From assembly GCA_029261305.1 (NCBI GenBank), contig JAJDBO010000127.1, forward strand, positions 1-6,491: DNA of 6,491 nucleotides. The letters run 5' to 3'. The notes under the pieces are model-generated. The model worked only from the letters and a program-made list of their open reading frames with translations, was not told where the DNA came from and did no database searches. Source of the stretch: Nitrospirales bacterium (lineage in GTDB: Bacteria > Nitrospirota > Nitrospiria > Nitrospirales > UBA8639). How positions within the stretch are numbered: the first letter of the stretch is position 1; every line of letters begins with the position of its first letter. The position numbers and the translations under genes were made by a program. Below are positions 6,201-6,491 of the stretch, one piece after another.

Positions 6201-6491
6201 CGATAGGCATAGGCTTGCGTACAGAGTTGATAGAGTGTTGGTTCCGACCATTCTTGAGCGGCAATTTCTGCCACCAATTGTTGAGAGAGGATGTCTTTAG
6301 GATGTTGGGGAATAATAATGCGATCAAGATGACTTTGATGAATCGCGCGGATGAGGGCGGCACATTCAACGAGTTCATCTCGAGTGGTACAAAACAATCG
6401 CCCCTTCGGTATCGCACCAACCCAATGGCCTGCCCGGCCAATTCGTTGCAAACAGGTTGCAATGGAACGAGGTGAGCCGACTTGGCAGACC
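3203..6491 (-). CDS. lhr: Large ATP-dependent helicase Lhr (SF2), C-terminal 1095 residues; 5' end outside the window
   Basis: The frame is open to the right edge, so the N-terminal RecA domain and most of the second RecA domain are missing. Visible residue 1 is the codon at 6490-6488. Residues 3-22 read [20 protein letters not shown], including SF2 motif VI (QRIGRAGH, 6448-6425). The winged-helix and Lhr-specific core domain follow, with family signatures such as [28 protein letters not shown] (about 314-335) and [18 protein letters not shown] (about 502-519). The large C-terminal domain, about 525-1095, is complete (e.g. [46 protein letters not shown]). Lhr is a 3'-to-5' DNA-translocating helicase linked to DNA repair. 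The C-terminal domain is made of winged-helix modules and a beta barrel, and in E. coli it has been reported to have uracil-DNA glycosylase activity. Adding roughly 400-450 missing residues gives about 1500, the usual size of long bacterial Lhr. No frameshift is visible. The TTG at 6451 is not the true start, because homologous sequence continues upstream. Confidence 0.95.
   Translation of the reverse strand, partial: [1095 protein letters not shown]

Noticed and set aside
1..6491. Mobile element, CRISPR array, tRNA or phage features
   Set aside because: No terminal repeats, transposase or integrase motifs, regularly spaced repeats, or tRNA cloverleaf were found on either strand.

Overview
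This window is an ordinary bacterial chromosomal segment. Every gene I can support lies on the minus strand, so transcription runs from base 6491 towards base 1. Base composition is roughly balanced by eye, coding density is high, and a -35/extended -10 promoter and a strong Shine-Dalgarno site are recognisable. I see no RNA gene, insertion sequence, CRISPR array, integrase or phage gene. The chlorite dismutase/HemQ-family protein and the full-length type of Lhr helicase fit an environmental Gram-negative lineage. The wording of the HemQ-like protein reminds me of Nitrospirota and similar phyla, but that is an impression from memory, not a demonstrated assignment.

Layout in transcription order. 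(1) 6491-3203: the C-terminal 1095 residues of a large Lhr ATP-dependent helicase, entering the window just before SF2 motif VI and covering the rest of the Lhr core and the whole C-terminal domain. (2) 3202-3002: a 201-base intergenic region with a good candidate promoter (TTGACA, 18-base spacer, extended -10 TGATAGATA) and an inverted repeat just upstream of it. (3) 3001-2294: a 235-residue chlorite dismutase-family haem protein. Its residues point to coproheme decarboxylase (HemQ/ChdC) rather than true chlorite dismutase, but the distal pocket position is atypical. (4) 2293-2158: a 136-base spacer with two small inverted repeats, one of which holds the upstream gene's stop codon exactly in its loop. 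(5) 2157-1483: a 224-residue multi-pass membrane protein of unknown function. (6) 1382-1152: a small acidic protein of unknown function, probably starting at an internal ATG because a candidate promoter covers the upstream ATG. (7) 1133 to the left edge: a 377-codon frame with no stop, encoding a soluble, mostly helical protein of unknown function that runs out of the window.

How they may work together: Lhr (DNA repair) and the HemQ-like protein (haem synthesis) appear separately controlled. The small protein and the long helical protein are 18 bases apart and probably co-transcribed. The membrane protein may be read with hemQ or from an unrecognised promoter. I do not find strong evidence of a new multi-gene system. 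The points most worth following are the unusual haem pocket, the three uncharacterised proteins, and the regulatory architecture around hemQ.
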